Position numbers and translations under genes: made by a program. Shown piece after piece: positions 15,317 through 24,352 of a stretch of DNA of 36,078 bases (the first letter of the stretch is position 1; each line of letters starts with the position of its first letter). This stretch comes from Phycisphaerae bacterium (GTDB taxonomy: Bacteria; Planctomycetota; Phycisphaerae; UBA1845): assembly GCA_029260235.1 (NCBI GenBank), contig JAJDDP010000195.1:1-36078 (forward strand), written 5' to 3'. Below the pieces are notes generated by a model, which did not search any database, was not told the origin of the DNA, and saw only the letters and a list, made by a program, of their open reading frames with translations.

Positions 15317-16561
15317 TCAGACTTCGAGCAGTTTACGCCTCAACATGTCCAATGCAACGCTGCACGCCCGGTCTCGAATCTCTGCCCGCGGCAAGTGTTG
15401 ACCGAACCGGCAGTCGCGAGCTTCACAACCGTCCGAGCTGGCCAAGGCAATATAGACTAGTCCCACCGGCTTGGATTCGGATCCCCCGCCCGGACCTGCT
15501 ACACCGGTGGCTGAAAGCGCATAACCCGCTCCGGCACTCCTTCGAGCACCAGAAGCCATCGCCGCGGCAGCCTCTGCGCTGACCGCGCCGTGGTCTTGAA
15601 TGATCTGGGCCTCGACGCCCAGCACGCCAACCTTGGCTTCGTTGGCATAAGTCACAAAGCCGCGTTGAAAGTATCCGCTGCTGCCGGGGACGTCAGTCAG
15701 GCGTTTGGCCAGTAACCCTCCGGTACACGATTCTGCCGTGGTCACCGTCGAGGCCCGTCCCAACAGCAATCGACCAACTACAGCCTCTAGGGACACATCT
15801 TCTTCGCCGAACACCAGACCACCAAGCCGGTCTTTGATCACCGCAGACCGGGCATCCAGCAACCCGCAGGCTAGGGCAGGCGTCCTTGCCCGGGCCACCA
15901 ACCGGATGCTAATCATCCCCTCTTGGGCTGTCGTGCCTACTACGACCTCTCCGCCCGGTTTCATCAAATCAGCAATCTGCTCGCCGATCGTGGATTCGCC
16001 AGCCCCGAAGCACCGCAGGGACCGGCACATCAACACAGGCCCCACCTGCGATGGGGCGATTTGGGGTAGCACAGCCGCTTGGAACATGGCTTTCATCTCC
16101 CGCGGCACGCCTGGCAAGCAGAAAACCTCCGATTGACCGATCCGGGCGTGGATTCCAGGGGCGGTACCCCACTTGTTGGGGATCAAGTCCGCTCCTTCGG
16201 GGACTGCGGCTTGGCGCGCATTCGATTCCGACCAGCGGTAGCCATGCGTTTCGAAGAAGAGACGGATCTGCCGGAGTGCGTCGGGGTCAACGCGCAGCTC
16301 CACGCCCAGCGCCTCAGCCACTGCTTGCCTGCTAATGTCGTCCGTCGTGGGGCCTAGGCCGCCCGTGACCACGATCCATGAATTTTCCGCCGCCGCCCGG
16401 CGGACCTCCTCAGCCAGTGCGGACCCATGATCCCCTATTGTGACATGCCGCTGGGCTTGCACGCCCACAGCAGCCAATTCCGACGATAACCAGGCCGCGT
16501 TGGTGTCTACCGTCAATCCGGTAACCAACTCCATGCCTACGCTAATAATGACCGCGTCCAT
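15317..16561 (-). CDS. cinA: CinA-family nicotinamide-nucleotide amidase
   Basis: CinA proteins combine an N-terminal molybdopterin-binding-like domain with a C-terminal nicotinamide mononucleotide deamidase (PncC) domain and act in pyridine-nucleotide repair. The start MDAVIISVGMELVTGLTVDT and VVTGGLGPTTDDISRQAVAE define the first domain. TTAESCTGGLLAKRLTDVPG (PncC Ser/Thr site), FVTYANEAKVGVLGV and LSATGVAGPGGG define the second. The ATG at 16561 has GGAAGG seven bases upstream and gives 414 residues, normal for the family; the longer open frame to 16657 is not needed. It is divergent from the ATP-grasp gene and precedes nuo on the same strand. Confidence 0.95.
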   Translation of the reverse strand: MDAVIISVGMELVTGLTVDTNAAWLSSELAAVGVQAQRHVTIGDHGSALAEEVRRAAAENSWIVVTGGLGPTTDDISRQAVAEALGVELRVDPDALRQIRLFFETHGYRWSESNARQAAVPEGADLIPNKWGTAPGIHARIGQSEVFCLPGVPREMKAMFQAAVLPQIAPSQVGPVLMCRSLRCFGAGESTIGEQIADLMKPGGEVVVGTTAQEGMISIRLVARARTPALACGLLDARSAVIKDRLGGLVFGEEDVSLEAVVGRLLLGRASTVTTAESCTGGLLAKRLTDVPGSSGYFQRGFVTYANEAKVGVLGVEAQIIQDHGAVSAEAAAAMASGARRSAGAGYALSATGVAGPGGGSESKPVGLVYIALASSDGCEARDCRFGQHLPRAEIRDRACSVALDMLRRKLLEV

Positions 16562-16696
16562 TCTCGGACCTTCCCCACTCCGGACCCAGGGCAGCAAACC
16601 TACCCCTTTATGGCTGGTCCTAGTCCTTTTGAGCCGATATATTCGCGTCCAGGCCATCTCTGGGATGACCTGTTACACTGAGGGAATCTTACATCT

Positions 16697-17749
16697 ATGC
16701 CCCCACCGGGTCCAAAATCAAGAGCTTCTCGAAAGCCAACCGCTCGGCAGCAGCTCCAGCTTCTATTCACCTGCGTAGGTCGGCGAATCGAACTAATGGA
16801 TGCCTTTCGCCGGGCTGGCAAGCAGCTGGGGATCGACTTGACCCTGCACGGCGCCGACGTCGGCCTACTTGCGCCGGCCATGCACGCGGTTGATCGAACT
16901 CACATCGTCCCAGCCATCAAGAAGCGAACGTACATCTCTGATCTGCTAAGATTGGTGGCGAGGCAAAAGATCGACGCGATCATTCCGTTGATCGATTCTG
17001 ACCTGCTCACCCTGGCCCGTGCTTCAAAGCGTTTTGCCGCAATCGGTTGCCGGATCCTTCTTTCTGACGCTCCAGTAATCGAGATCTGCCGCGACAAGAT
17101 TCTCACCTATCAAGCCCTCAAAGCCGCACGAATCGACACGCCCACGACTTGGACGTGGGAAGAAGCATTGAAGCTCAAGCGACACCGTTTCCCCTATTAC
17201 ATGAAACCCCGTGAGGGCAGTGCAGGACTGGGCAATTATCGAATTAACAACCTCGTCGAACTAAAAGTGCTGGGCAAACGGGTGCCCGATCCCATTGTCC
17301 AAGAATTCGTCGAAGGCTCAGAATACACCCTCGATGTGTATGTCGACTTGGAAGGCCAACCCAGGTGTGCCGTGCCCCGCCGACGAATAGAAGTGCGCTC
17401 GGGGGAGGTCAGCAAGGGCATCATTGTCAAGGACCCCAAGATCATCAACCTCGGCATGAGAGTCGCGGACTCAGTTGGAACCTTTCGCGGCGTAGTAACC
17501 ATACAGTGCATGGCTGAGCGCTCTGGAAGAATCCGTACAATCGAAATCAATCCGCGTTTTGGTGGAGGGGCGCCCCTGGCCATCTGTGCCGGAGCAAACT
17601 TTCCAAAATGGCTAATGGCCGAGCTGCTTGGCAAGAAGCTGCGCTACGACGCGATGGGCTACAAGGATGGCATCACCATGCTTCGCTACGATCAGTCCAT
17701 CTTCTTGAATGGCAACCTCAAGCCCGTTAAACAAAGCCCGCGACGCTAA
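16697..17749 (+). CDS. ATP-grasp ligase of carbamoyl-phosphate-synthase-like type
   Basis: ATP-grasp enzymes join a carboxylate to an amine or similar nucleophile through an acyl-phosphate. The 350-residue product begins with a Rossmann-like part (LLFTCVGRRIELMDAFRRAG), followed by DAIIPLIDSDLLTLARAS. It then has CRDKILTYQAL, the lysine strand PYYMKPREGSAGLGNYRI, the hinge IVQEFVEGSEYTLDVYVD and the Mg-binding strand RTIEINPRFGGGAPL. Homologues of this sort often occur in cell-surface polysaccharide loci next to HAD phosphatases; I infer a similar pairing here because the HAD gene begins 11 bases after the stop. The substrate cannot be read from sequence. GAGGGA precedes the ATG by about 11 bases. 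Confidence 0.85.
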   Translation: MPPPGPKSRASRKPTARQQLQLLFTCVGRRIELMDAFRRAGKQLGIDLTLHGADVGLLAPAMHAVDRTHIVPAIKKRTYISDLLRLVARQKIDAIIPLIDSDLLTLARASKRFAAIGCRILLSDAPVIEICRDKILTYQALKAARIDTPTTWTWEEALKLKRHRFPYYMKPREGSAGLGNYRINNLVELKVLGKRVPDPIVQEFVEGSEYTLDVYVDLEGQPRCAVPRRRIEVRSGEVSKGIIVKDPKIINLGMRVADSVGTFRGVVTIQCMAERSGRIRTIEINPRFGGGAPLAICAGANFPKWLMAELLGKKLRYDAMGYKDGITMLRYDQSIFLNGNLKPVKQSPRR

Positions 17750-17760
17750 AGTCGTTGAAC

Positions 17761-18438
17761 ATGACTCTAACTCATGCGATTATTTTCGACCTGGATGACA
17801 CACTCTACCCGGAATGCGAATTCACTTTCAGCGGGTACCGTGCGGTCGCTTCTGCCTTCGCCGACCGGATGGGCGTCGGGGGCGATGATTTGATTCTGCG
17901 CATGCAGCAGTTATTCGATTCACCCGACCGAAACCGCGTGTTTGATGTGGTTGTAAAGGAGGCTGGATCACCTGACTCTGACAAATTGGTCCCTGAGATG
18001 GTGGCCCACTTCCGCAATCATGAGCCGAGTATTGAGCTGCACGCCGACGCGAGGATCCTGCTTGATCAAATCGCAGGACAGTTTCAACTGGGGATCATCT
18101 CTGACGGTCCATGTGAGACTCAGGCAATCAAAGTGGCTGCCCTCGGGCTTGATTCTCGCATCGACCACATCATCCTCACTGACCGATGGGGCCGCTCCTT
18201 TTGGAAACCTCATGTGCGCGCATTTGAAGAGATGACCAACCAACTGGATCTAGCACCGCAATTCTGCACCTACGTAGCTGACAACCCTGCCAAGGATTTC
18301 GTCGCGCCCAACAAGCTCGGCTGGCAGACCGTCCGCATCGTCAGGCCCGATGGTATCTACCGGACAGCGATCCCAGCTCCCAACGGCCAGCCGCAGACCA
18401 CCATCTGTTCACTGGACGATTTATCCCTGCCAGATTGA
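17761..18438 (+). CDS. HAD-superfamily hydrolase (phosphatase-like)
   Basis: The four HAD motifs are present: FDLDDTLYPE (nucleophile Asp and general acid Asp), IISDGP, a Lys in SFWKPHVRAF and the metal-binding DNPAKDF. The cap, about 60 residues between motifs I and II, is helical (C1 type). Such enzymes usually hydrolyse phosphate esters. It is 11 bases downstream of the ATP-grasp gene, so the two are almost certainly co-transcribed and may act on the same pathway. An upstream TTG at 17755 is in frame, but the ATG at 17761 starts directly before the first beta strand (MTLTHAIIFDLDD). Confidence 0.9.
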   Translation: MTLTHAIIFDLDDTLYPECEFTFSGYRAVASAFADRMGVGGDDLILRMQQLFDSPDRNRVFDVVVKEAGSPDSDKLVPEMVAHFRNHEPSIELHADARILLDQIAGQFQLGIISDGPCETQAIKVAALGLDSRIDHIILTDRWGRSFWKPHVRAFEEMTNQLDLAPQFCTYVADNPAKDFVAPNKLGWQTVRIVRPDGIYRTAIPAPNGQPQTTICSLDDLSLPD

Positions 18439-18665
18439 GGCGGGCGCCGCCAAGCTATCAAAGGCGTGCTGGCCCATGCCCTCCCACCAACGTCCAATAA
18501 CTTCGTCGCCTGGATTTCCACAGAGGCGATTCCACCCCGCTTTCAAGTTCGGCGAGACAACTCGTCGATAGACCCACAATTGGAAGCGCCCAGTTAGGAG
18601 GCGGTGAATACTAGGCCCTTGCCGGCCTGACAAGCTTTGGTAGAGCAGCACAACGGAGTTTTGCG

Positions 18666-18983
18666 ATGAGAATCGAACCGCTTAGTACCGATCAGACCCA
18701 GCAGTTGGCCAGACCCCGCGAAGAGGACATGCGGGACCGGGCTGATGAAGCAATTGCCAACGTAACCGCTAAGGCAGCCGATCGAGGGACCCAGCTGGAA
18801 GAAACCCGTAATCTCAACTTGGCCCTCCACCCCGAGCAGGAGGCCAAGATTAATCAGCGGTACGACCAAAAAGCTGCAAAACTCGATGCCAAGCTTGCCG
18901 ACAAGATCGGCAACATCGAAGAGAAGGTAAACTCGTTCCTAGCCAACCATGCTGACGACAATGAGATCGACGTCACCGGCTAG
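18666..18983 (+). CDS. small helical protein of unknown function
   Basis: I do not recognise this 105-residue protein. It is highly charged and predicted to be helical, with heptad-like patterns in ALHPEQEAKINQRYDQKAAK and LDAKLADKIGNIEEKVNSFL, so a coiled coil is likely. There is no Cys, no signal peptide and no membrane segment. A GGAG lies seven bases before the ATG and a good hairpin terminator follows 25 bases after the stop, which supports a real, separately transcribed gene. The 227 bases upstream show no other convincing gene. Confidence 0.7.
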   Translation: MRIEPLSTDQTQQLARPREEDMRDRADEAIANVTAKAADRGTQLEETRNLNLALHPEQEAKINQRYDQKAAKLDAKLADKIGNIEEKVNSFLANHADDNEIDVTG

Positions 18984-19008
18984 CAGCGAATCATCCCCCA
19001 GGAAATCC

Positions 19009-19050
19009 GAAGCTCGGGCGCCTACCAGCGTCCGGGCTTCTTCTGTTCCC
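19009..19050 (+). terminator. probable intrinsic terminator after the small helical protein
   Basis: A 13-base-pair stem (19009-19021 with 19028-19040, including two G-T pairs) encloses the six-base loop CTACCA and is followed by TTCTGTTCC. The T tract is short, so efficiency may be modest. Confidence 0.6.
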
Positions 19051-19141
19051 GCTGCCCGGCCCTGTCTCCGGGTGGTCCGCCTTGTTGGCCAAACCCCAGG
19101 CGGTTGATCAAGCCCCGCCTTGGCCCATACACTCCCCTGCC

Positions 19142-20221
19142 ATGACCGTTGCGATCATCCTTTCAGTGGCCATTCCCTTCTTGCTGGCTTTGATAGCAAC
19201 TCCCTTCATTCGCGGTTGGGCCTTGCGGCGCGGATTCACCGATAACCCGGGAGGCCACAAGCAGCACGGATCGCCGGTGGCCCTGGGAGGCGGAATCACC
19301 ATCATCTTTGCCATTGGTGCCCCTACCCTGGCGGCAGCTTTGGGTGTGATGGTTCTTGGCAAAGTCGACTTGCCCGACTGGATTCCTGACTTAGTCAGCA
19401 CTCATGCCAGCGGCGTCGCCGATCGTTTGCCGCGTCTGGGAATGGTCCTAGCTGGTGCTTTGGCTCTGCACATCCTGGGTTTGATCGACGATGTTCGCCA
19501 TCTCGGGGCAGTCTCCAAAGCGGCCGTGCAAGTCATCGTAGCGGTTGCCTTGTTTTTCTTTGCCGACGTGCGTTTGCTCGAATTCCTGCCTCTGCCCGCT
19601 TCAGCCGTCTTGACGGTGCTTTGGATTGTTCTGATCACCAACGCCTTCAACTTCTTGGACAACATGGACGGCCTCTCAGCCGGTGTCGCCGTCGTAGCTG
19701 CGGCAATCTTCGCCGTGTCAGCGATATTGGCAGGCCAAGTGTTCGTGCCTTTACTAGCTCTTGTGTTGGTAGGCGCCTTGCTCGGGTTCTTGCCCTACAA
19801 CTTCTCCCCTGCGTCTATCTACATGGGTGACGCCGGCAGTATGGTGATCGGCTACCTCTTGGGCGTCTTGACCGTGCTGACCACGTTCTATGATCCAGAC
19901 CAAGACTTGAAGCCGTTTGGCGTGCTGGTCCCGTTGATCGTCTTAGCGATCCCGCTCTACGACGTGGTCAGTGTCTGCTGCCACCGCCTCAAAGCAGGCG
20001 CAAGCCCCTTCCAGGGAGACCATCGTCATTTCTCGCATCGTCTCATCCAACGCGGCATGTCCACGCGCTGGGCAGTACTAACCATCTACCTAGCCACAGC
20101 CACAACAGCCATGTCCGCCCTCATGCTACCCTCTGCCACTTGGGCGTTCGCCTGCGTCATCTTCGCCCAATGTCTATGTGTAATCCTAATCATCGCCATC
20201 CTGGAAAATGCCGGGACGTGA
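19142..20221 (+). CDS. MraY/WecA-family glycosyl-1-phosphate transferase
   Basis: Members transfer a sugar-1-phosphate from a UDP-sugar to undecaprenyl phosphate on the inner membrane. The protein has about ten membrane segments. Loop motifs are LGLIDDVRHL (catalytic Asp pair), NAFNFLDNMDGLSAGVA (Mg and nucleotide site), FLPYNFSPASIYMGDAGS and GDHRHFSHRLIQRGMS, the His-rich motif characteristic of WecA/TagO-like members rather than MraY. A role in starting O-antigen, enterobacterial-common-antigen-like or teichoic-like polymers is inferred. The start is placed at the ATG at 19142, just before the first helix (MTVAIILSVAIPFLL); a TTG at 19082 would add 20 residues. Confidence 0.92.
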   Translation: MTVAIILSVAIPFLLALIATPFIRGWALRRGFTDNPGGHKQHGSPVALGGGITIIFAIGAPTLAAALGVMVLGKVDLPDWIPDLVSTHASGVADRLPRLGMVLAGALALHILGLIDDVRHLGAVSKAAVQVIVAVALFFFADVRLLEFLPLPASAVLTVLWIVLITNAFNFLDNMDGLSAGVAVVAAAIFAVSAILAGQVFVPLLALVLVGALLGFLPYNFSPASIYMGDAGSMVIGYLLGVLTVLTTFYDPDQDLKPFGVLVPLIVLAIPLYDVVSVCCHRLKAGASPFQGDHRHFSHRLIQRGMSTRWAVLTIYLATATTAMSALMLPSATWAFACVIFAQCLCVILIIAILENAGT

Positions 20222-20339
20222 CACAACGAGGTGAACGGTTGCCAGAGAGACTATCAAGCTGACACTTATTTGCAGTGATCAAATCTGCCCGATACGCTTG
20301 CCCTGATTCACCGATGGTAGGTCGGGACCAAGATAGAAC

Positions 20340-21194
20340 ATGACTCAAGGCACGCAACATCACGACGCCCACCTCGGCCTCATTGCCGGTGCAGGCCAAT
20401 TCCCATTTCTGGTTGCTCGCGGTGCGCGAGCGGCCGGCTGCCGGGTAGATATCCTGGGGCTTCGAGGCCTGGCGGACCCTGCTTTGGCGGCAGAGGCGGA
20501 TCGGTTTCGGTGGACCGGGATGGTGCGGCTAGGCCACTGGATTCGGACGCTTCGGCGCTGGGGAGATTCTGAGGCCATCTTGGCTGGCTCGGTGCACAAG
20601 TCTGAGATGTATGGCCGCTTCCGGCTCTTGCGGTACATGCCCGATTGGGCGAGCATCCGCCTTTGGTATTTCGACGTCCCCGACAAACGGAACGACACGG
20701 TGTTGTGCGCCGTGGCCGACGCGATGGCGCAAAAGGGCATTACCTTGGAAGACTGTGTGAAGTATTGCTCAAAAGACATGGCGCCTGAAGGCGTCTTGAC
20801 CAGTCGCCAACCCTCGGCTGCCCAGCAGAAAGACGCCGAGTTCGGCTGGCGCATTGTCAAGGAGATGGGCCGACTCGACATCGGGCAGTCCATCGCCGTC
20901 AAGGAGACAGAGGTTATTGCGGTAGAAGCCATCGAAGGCACCGACCGCATGATCGAGCGGGCAGGCCAACTTTGCCGTCACGGCGGATGGGCACTTGTCA
21001 AGGTAGCCAAACCCGATCAGGACCTGCGCTTCGACGTGCCTACGGTCGGGCCTGATACGATCGCCAATCTAAAAAGGAACGGGGCTGCCCTCTTGGTCAT
21101 CGAAGCAGAGAAGACTCTGATCATTGATCGCCAGCGAACCGTCGAAGCAGCAGAGAAAGCCGGTATCGTCATTGTGTGTCAAAGCATCAAATAG
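20340..21194 (+). CDS. lpxI: UDP-2,3-diacylglucosamine pyrophosphatase LpxI
   Basis: LpxI cleaves UDP-2,3-diacylglucosamine to lipid X and UMP in lipid A synthesis, replacing LpxH in many Gram-negative bacteria. The 284 residues match the family throughout: LGLIAGAGQFPFLVARGARA, ILAGSVHK, LLRYMPDWASIR, RNDTVLCAVADAM, the Asp-rich active-site part DIGQSIAVKETEVIAVEAIE and GTDRMIERAG. Its presence indicates an outer membrane with lipid A. tadA follows 41 bases later. The N-terminus has about ten residues beyond the core. Confidence 0.95.
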   Translation: MTQGTQHHDAHLGLIAGAGQFPFLVARGARAAGCRVDILGLRGLADPALAAEADRFRWTGMVRLGHWIRTLRRWGDSEAILAGSVHKSEMYGRFRLLRYMPDWASIRLWYFDVPDKRNDTVLCAVADAMAQKGITLEDCVKYCSKDMAPEGVLTSRQPSAAQQKDAEFGWRIVKEMGRLDIGQSIAVKETEVIAVEAIEGTDRMIERAGQLCRHGGWALVKVAKPDQDLRFDVPTVGPDTIANLKRNGAALLVIEAEKTLIIDRQRTVEAAEKAGIVIVCQSIK

Positions 21195-21235
21195 ACGCCT
21201 ACTCAGCCAAGGAGCCTGAGTGCTCGGAGGATTTC

Positions 21236-21712
21236 GTGCTCCTACCCCTCAATGACGAACATTTCATGAAGCTGGCCCTTGCCGAAGCTCGCCAGGCTGA
21301 CGATGCCAACGAAGTGCCCGTCGGCGCGGTCATCGTTCACCAAGACAAGGTCATCGCCAGAGGGCATAACCAGAAGGAACGCCTGCACGACCCCACAGCC
21401 CATGCAGAGATGCTGGCCATCACTGCCGCCTGCGAGTATCGCAACGATTGGCGGCTGACGGGCTGCTCGATGTATGTCACCCTCGAGCCCTGCGTCATGT
21501 GTGCCGGAGCCATCCTCTTGGCCCGCCTCGACCGACTCGCCTATGGCACAGCCGACCCCAAGACAGGTGCCTGTGGCTCGATGCATCAACTTGTCACTGA
21601 TCCACGAGCAAATCACCAGGTCTCGGTGACGAGCGGCCTGCTTGAGCTGGAGTGCTCCTTGATCGTCCGCAATTTCTTTGCCCGCCAGCGAAACCTCGGC
21701 AAGAAGGGTTAA
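21236..21712 (+). CDS. tadA: tRNA-specific adenosine deaminase
   Basis: TadA deaminates A34 to inosine in tRNA-Arg(ACG). The zinc site is clear: HAEM (His56, catalytic Glu58) and PCVMCAGAI (Cys86, Cys89). Other family features are EVPVGAVIV near the N-terminus and RLAYGTADPKTGACGS. I chose the GTG at 21236, which has GGAGG five bases upstream and gives 158 residues. The frame extends back to a GTG at 21176 that would overlap lpxI by 19 bases and add 20 unrelated residues. Confidence 0.95.
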   Translation: MLLPLNDEHFMKLALAEARQADDANEVPVGAVIVHQDKVIARGHNQKERLHDPTAHAEMLAITAACEYRNDWRLTGCSMYVTLEPCVMCAGAILLARLDRLAYGTADPKTGACGSMHQLVTDPRANHQVSVTSGLLELECSLIVRNFFARQRNLGKKG

Positions 21713-22040
21713 GCGGCCCGCACCCCGGTAGGCGATCTTTGGGATGTTTTGTCCACACCGGGCCTGCCATCAATTCAGCTGTTCTCAGCCCCGCGCAAAG
21801 AAGCGCAATTGTTGCCCGTCGAGCGCGAAAGTTGCGCCTTGCATCACTGAAGGTCGCTGTTCTGAAAAGTCGATAATTCGGTTATCGGACACAGGCAAAC
21901 AAACTACCGAAACGCACAACTGGCAAGTGATATGCGACCCGCCGATGACTACTTCAATAACCGCTCTGGCCGTCAACACGGTTGCCCATCCGTCGTGAGC
22001 AATTGGTTGCGGCTTTCTGCGTAGGAGTCACGGCGCCATC
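21713..22040. other. intergenic stretch with a small hairpin
   Basis: About 328 bases separate tadA from the propeller lipoprotein. No convincing gene is seen. A short perfect inverted repeat, CGATAA-TTCGG-TTATCG, lies at 21871-21887 and could be an operator or RNA hairpin; it has no T tract. AGGAG at 22023-22027 probably serves the next gene. Confidence 0.4.
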
Positions 22041-23216
22041 ATGCAAACCAAAAGCCCAACAACCGGTATCTTTTGCGAGACCTCTGCGTTGATCCTGTCC
22101 ACTATCATGTTTGGTGCTGTTGGCTGTGCGCCGGAACAACAATACCTTGAACCAGTGGTCTTGCAGCCCACACCTCGGCTTGCAGCTGCGACCGATCAGC
22201 AGATTACCCTCTTTGGCGAGCTTCCTGATTCGCAGATGATGGGCTTTGAGAGCAGGCAAGCTACTTCGGTGCGTCGCCATACATTCGCGGAGGAAGGGGC
22301 AGACTTCGACCCCAACATCGACGCCAAGGGCGAACGAATGGTCTTTGCCTCAACCCGACATTCGCACATGCCGGACTTGTACATCAAGTCGGTGGACGGA
22401 CGGGCGGTCACCCAGTTGGTCGCGGACCCCTCATCCGACGTCCAACCAGCCCTCTCGCCCGATGGCAGTCGAGTTGCCTTTGCGAGCAATCGGTCCGGTA
22501 ACTGGGACATATGGGTTATCGATATCGATGGCACGAACCTCATTCAGATCAGCAGCACGCCCTCACACGATGTCTCGCCCAGTTGGGCGCCTGATGGCCG
22601 TTCGCTTGCGTACTGCAGCTCGGCTCCCGATGGTGGCCAATGGGAGATGTGGATCAGCGATGTGATCGCCGGCGGCACGAGGCGATTCATTGGTTATGGG
22701 CTGTTCCCCGAGTGGTCCCCTGTCGGCAATTCGATCCTTTACCAGCAGGCCCGAGAGCGAGGCAGCCGATGGTTCAGCATTTGGACCCTTGAGCTGATCG
22801 ATGACGAGCCAAGATTCCCCACTGAGATTGCGTTTAGCGCCGAACAGGCATTGATTCTCCCCACCTGGAGCCCGGACGCTACCCAGATCGCGTATTGTGC
22901 AGTGACCGCCACCACGCCTGGCGCTGATGAGTATCTGGATCTCTCTGCCAGTGCTGAGATCGCCGACCTGTGGATCATCAACATCGACGGCACCAACAAA
23001 ACACGGTTAACCGGCGGAAATACGCCGAGCTTTTCCCCGGTGTGGTCCACGCAGGGGCGGATTTATTATACTGGTAATCGAGAAGGCAAAGAGAACATCT
23101 GGTCGTTGATGCCGACCACTCGATCCACGGGTTCGGTAGTAAGCAGACCTGATTCGCAGACAGAATCGACGCAATTTCAGGCTGTGCGATCGACCGCCAA
23201 GCCGCAAGGATCGTGA
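22041..23216 (+). CDS. TolB-like beta-propeller lipoprotein
   Basis: The N-terminus is a signal peptide ending in a lipobox-like FGAVGC, with Cys29 as the probable lipidation site. The rest is made of repeated PD40/WD40-like blades: DPNIDAKGERMVFASTR, QPALSPDGSRVAFASNRSGN, SPSWAPDGRSLAYCSS, FPEWSPVGNSILYQ, LPTWSPDATQIAYC and FSPVWSTQGRIYYTGNR, consistent with a six-bladed TolB-type propeller. These proteins sit in the periplasm and bind partner proteins; no tol-pal genes are beside it, so it need not be the classical TolB. The ~45-residue Ser/Thr/Gln-rich C-terminal tail is probably disordered. Confidence 0.88.
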   Translation: MQTKSPTTGIFCETSALILSTIMFGAVGCAPEQQYLEPVVLQPTPRLAAATDQQITLFGELPDSQMMGFESRQATSVRRHTFAEEGADFDPNIDAKGERMVFASTRHSHMPDLYIKSVDGRAVTQLVADPSSDVQPALSPDGSRVAFASNRSGNWDIWVIDIDGTNLIQISSTPSHDVSPSWAPDGRSLAYCSSAPDGGQWEMWISDVIAGGTRRFIGYGLFPEWSPVGNSILYQQARERGSRWFSIWTLELIDDEPRFPTEIAFSAEQALILPTWSPDATQIAYCAVTATTPGADEYLDLSASAEIADLWIINIDGTNKTRLTGGNTPSFSPVWSTQGRIYYTGNREGKENIWSLMPTTRSTGSVVSRPDSQTESTQFQAVRSTAKPQGS

Positions 23217-23373
23217 ATTCACCGGGAATCCCAGGGCTTACGTCAAGGTGGCCCGGGTAATGGACGATGACTGGAATGTCCCGGGTTGACTCTGGGACTG
23301 GTTCGAGGACGAATGAAGGCGAGTCGATGGGACGCGCCGTCAGCCGACCGCAACCAAAGGAGTAGGATCAAGG

Positions 23374-24120
23374 ATGATCCCCTTCAGCAAGCCGAAAAGG
23401 AATTCAAACGCCCTGCTCGCTATAGTTTGCGGGCTTTGCCTGGGCGGGGGAGGGTGTTCCCAGCGGTCCAATGTTGCCGCTGGTCAGACCCAAGTGCCGA
23501 ACCACTGGTGGGGGCCTATGACCGTTGCGGTCGCCCCTGCTCTGAACTTCAGTGGTACGGCAGACTTGGACCCCAACGAGGTGGCTGACTTAATGGCCAG
23601 CGAGTTGGGACATGTAAACCGGATCAATGTCATTCCGGTTAGTCGTGTGTTGGCAGTCATGGCTCGGTTCGGAATCCGCGAGGTAGCATCCCCGCAACAG
23701 GCCATGGCTATTCGAGAACTCTTGGGTGCTGACGCCATCCTGATTTTTGCGATCGATGAATATGACCCATTCGAGCCACCCATCATCGGAATCACCGCTC
23801 AACTGTACGGGAAACTTCCCAACAGGGGCGCGCAAGGCCTCGATCCGGTGTTGGTCTCCAGGCAAGCCAGGCCAGCGGCCAGCGGCACGTCAGGAGAAAA
23901 ACCAGGCGATCTCATCGCCCAAGCCCAACGGGTCTTCAACGCAGCACACGACGAAATCCAACAGCAGGTCCACGAATTTGCAACGTCGCGCGGCGACCAA
24001 GACACAGCCTTCGGATGGAGGCTTTACTTGGCCAGCCAACGCCACTACTTGCGGTTCTGCTGCTTCTCGACCATTGCGGAAATGGTTCGATTTCCCGAAA
24101 GCATGAGGCTTTCGGATTAA
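23374..24120 (+). CDS. lipoprotein, possibly LpoB/CsgG-like fold
   Basis: A signal peptide ending in LCLGGGGC (Cys28) predicts a lipoprotein. Residues ~48-140 (MTVAVAPALNFSGT, then VADLMASELG, INVIPVSRVLAVMARFG, IRELLGADAILIFAIDEY) have the strand-helix order and the GADAILIF signature seen in LpoB/GNA1162/CsgG-like outer-membrane lipoproteins. This is a fold-level resemblance, not a firm assignment. The remainder is helical and basic. GGAG stands about 11 bases before the ATG. The 69-residue gene follows 22 bases later, suggesting co-transcription. Confidence 0.72.
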   Translation: MIPFSKPKRNSNALLAIVCGLCLGGGGCSQRSNVAAGQTQVPNHWWGPMTVAVAPALNFSGTADLDPNEVADLMASELGHVNRINVIPVSRVLAVMARFGIREVASPQQAMAIRELLGADAILIFAIDEYDPFEPPIIGITAQLYGKLPNRGAQGLDPVLVSRQARPAASGTSGEKPGDLIAQAQRVFNAAHDEIQQQVHEFATSRGDQDTAFGWRLYLASQRHYLRFCCFSTIAEMVRFPESMRLSD

Positions 24121-24142
24121 GCCGTAGGGAGGCATTGAGAAG

Positions 24143-24352
24143 ATGAATGCATCAAGACAACTCTCGCTGGTCAAGGGTTCTGAGCGTTATGTATTTCGCT
24201 ACGCACCAGGACACGAAGCCGATGTCATCGATGCCTTTGCTTCGCTTGCCTCAGACAATGTGAGCCGATTTGATTGGTTCGATGCGGCAGTTTTAAGTTA
24301 TCAGATGGGTCGACGCCTCGAGACGGAGCTCGATCAGATCGTCACGACGTAG
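24143..24352 (+). CDS. 69-residue protein of unknown function
   Basis: I do not recognise a family. The product is soluble and probably mixed alpha/beta: RYVFRYAPGHEADVIDAFAS suggests a strand then a helix, and DWFDAAVLSYQMGRRLETEL a second helix. GGAGG lies ten bases before the ATG, a very good ribosome site, which with the tight spacing to the lipoprotein supports a real gene. The two genes may form a unit. Confidence 0.7.
   Translation: MNASRQLSLVKGSERYVFRYAPGHEADVIDAFASLASDNVSRFDWFDAAVLSYQMGRRLETELDQIVTT

Noticed and set aside
18421..18651. 76-codon reverse frame filling the gap after the HAD gene
   Set aside because: It overlaps the HAD stop, has no ribosome site and no recognisable pattern; kept only as a remote possibility.
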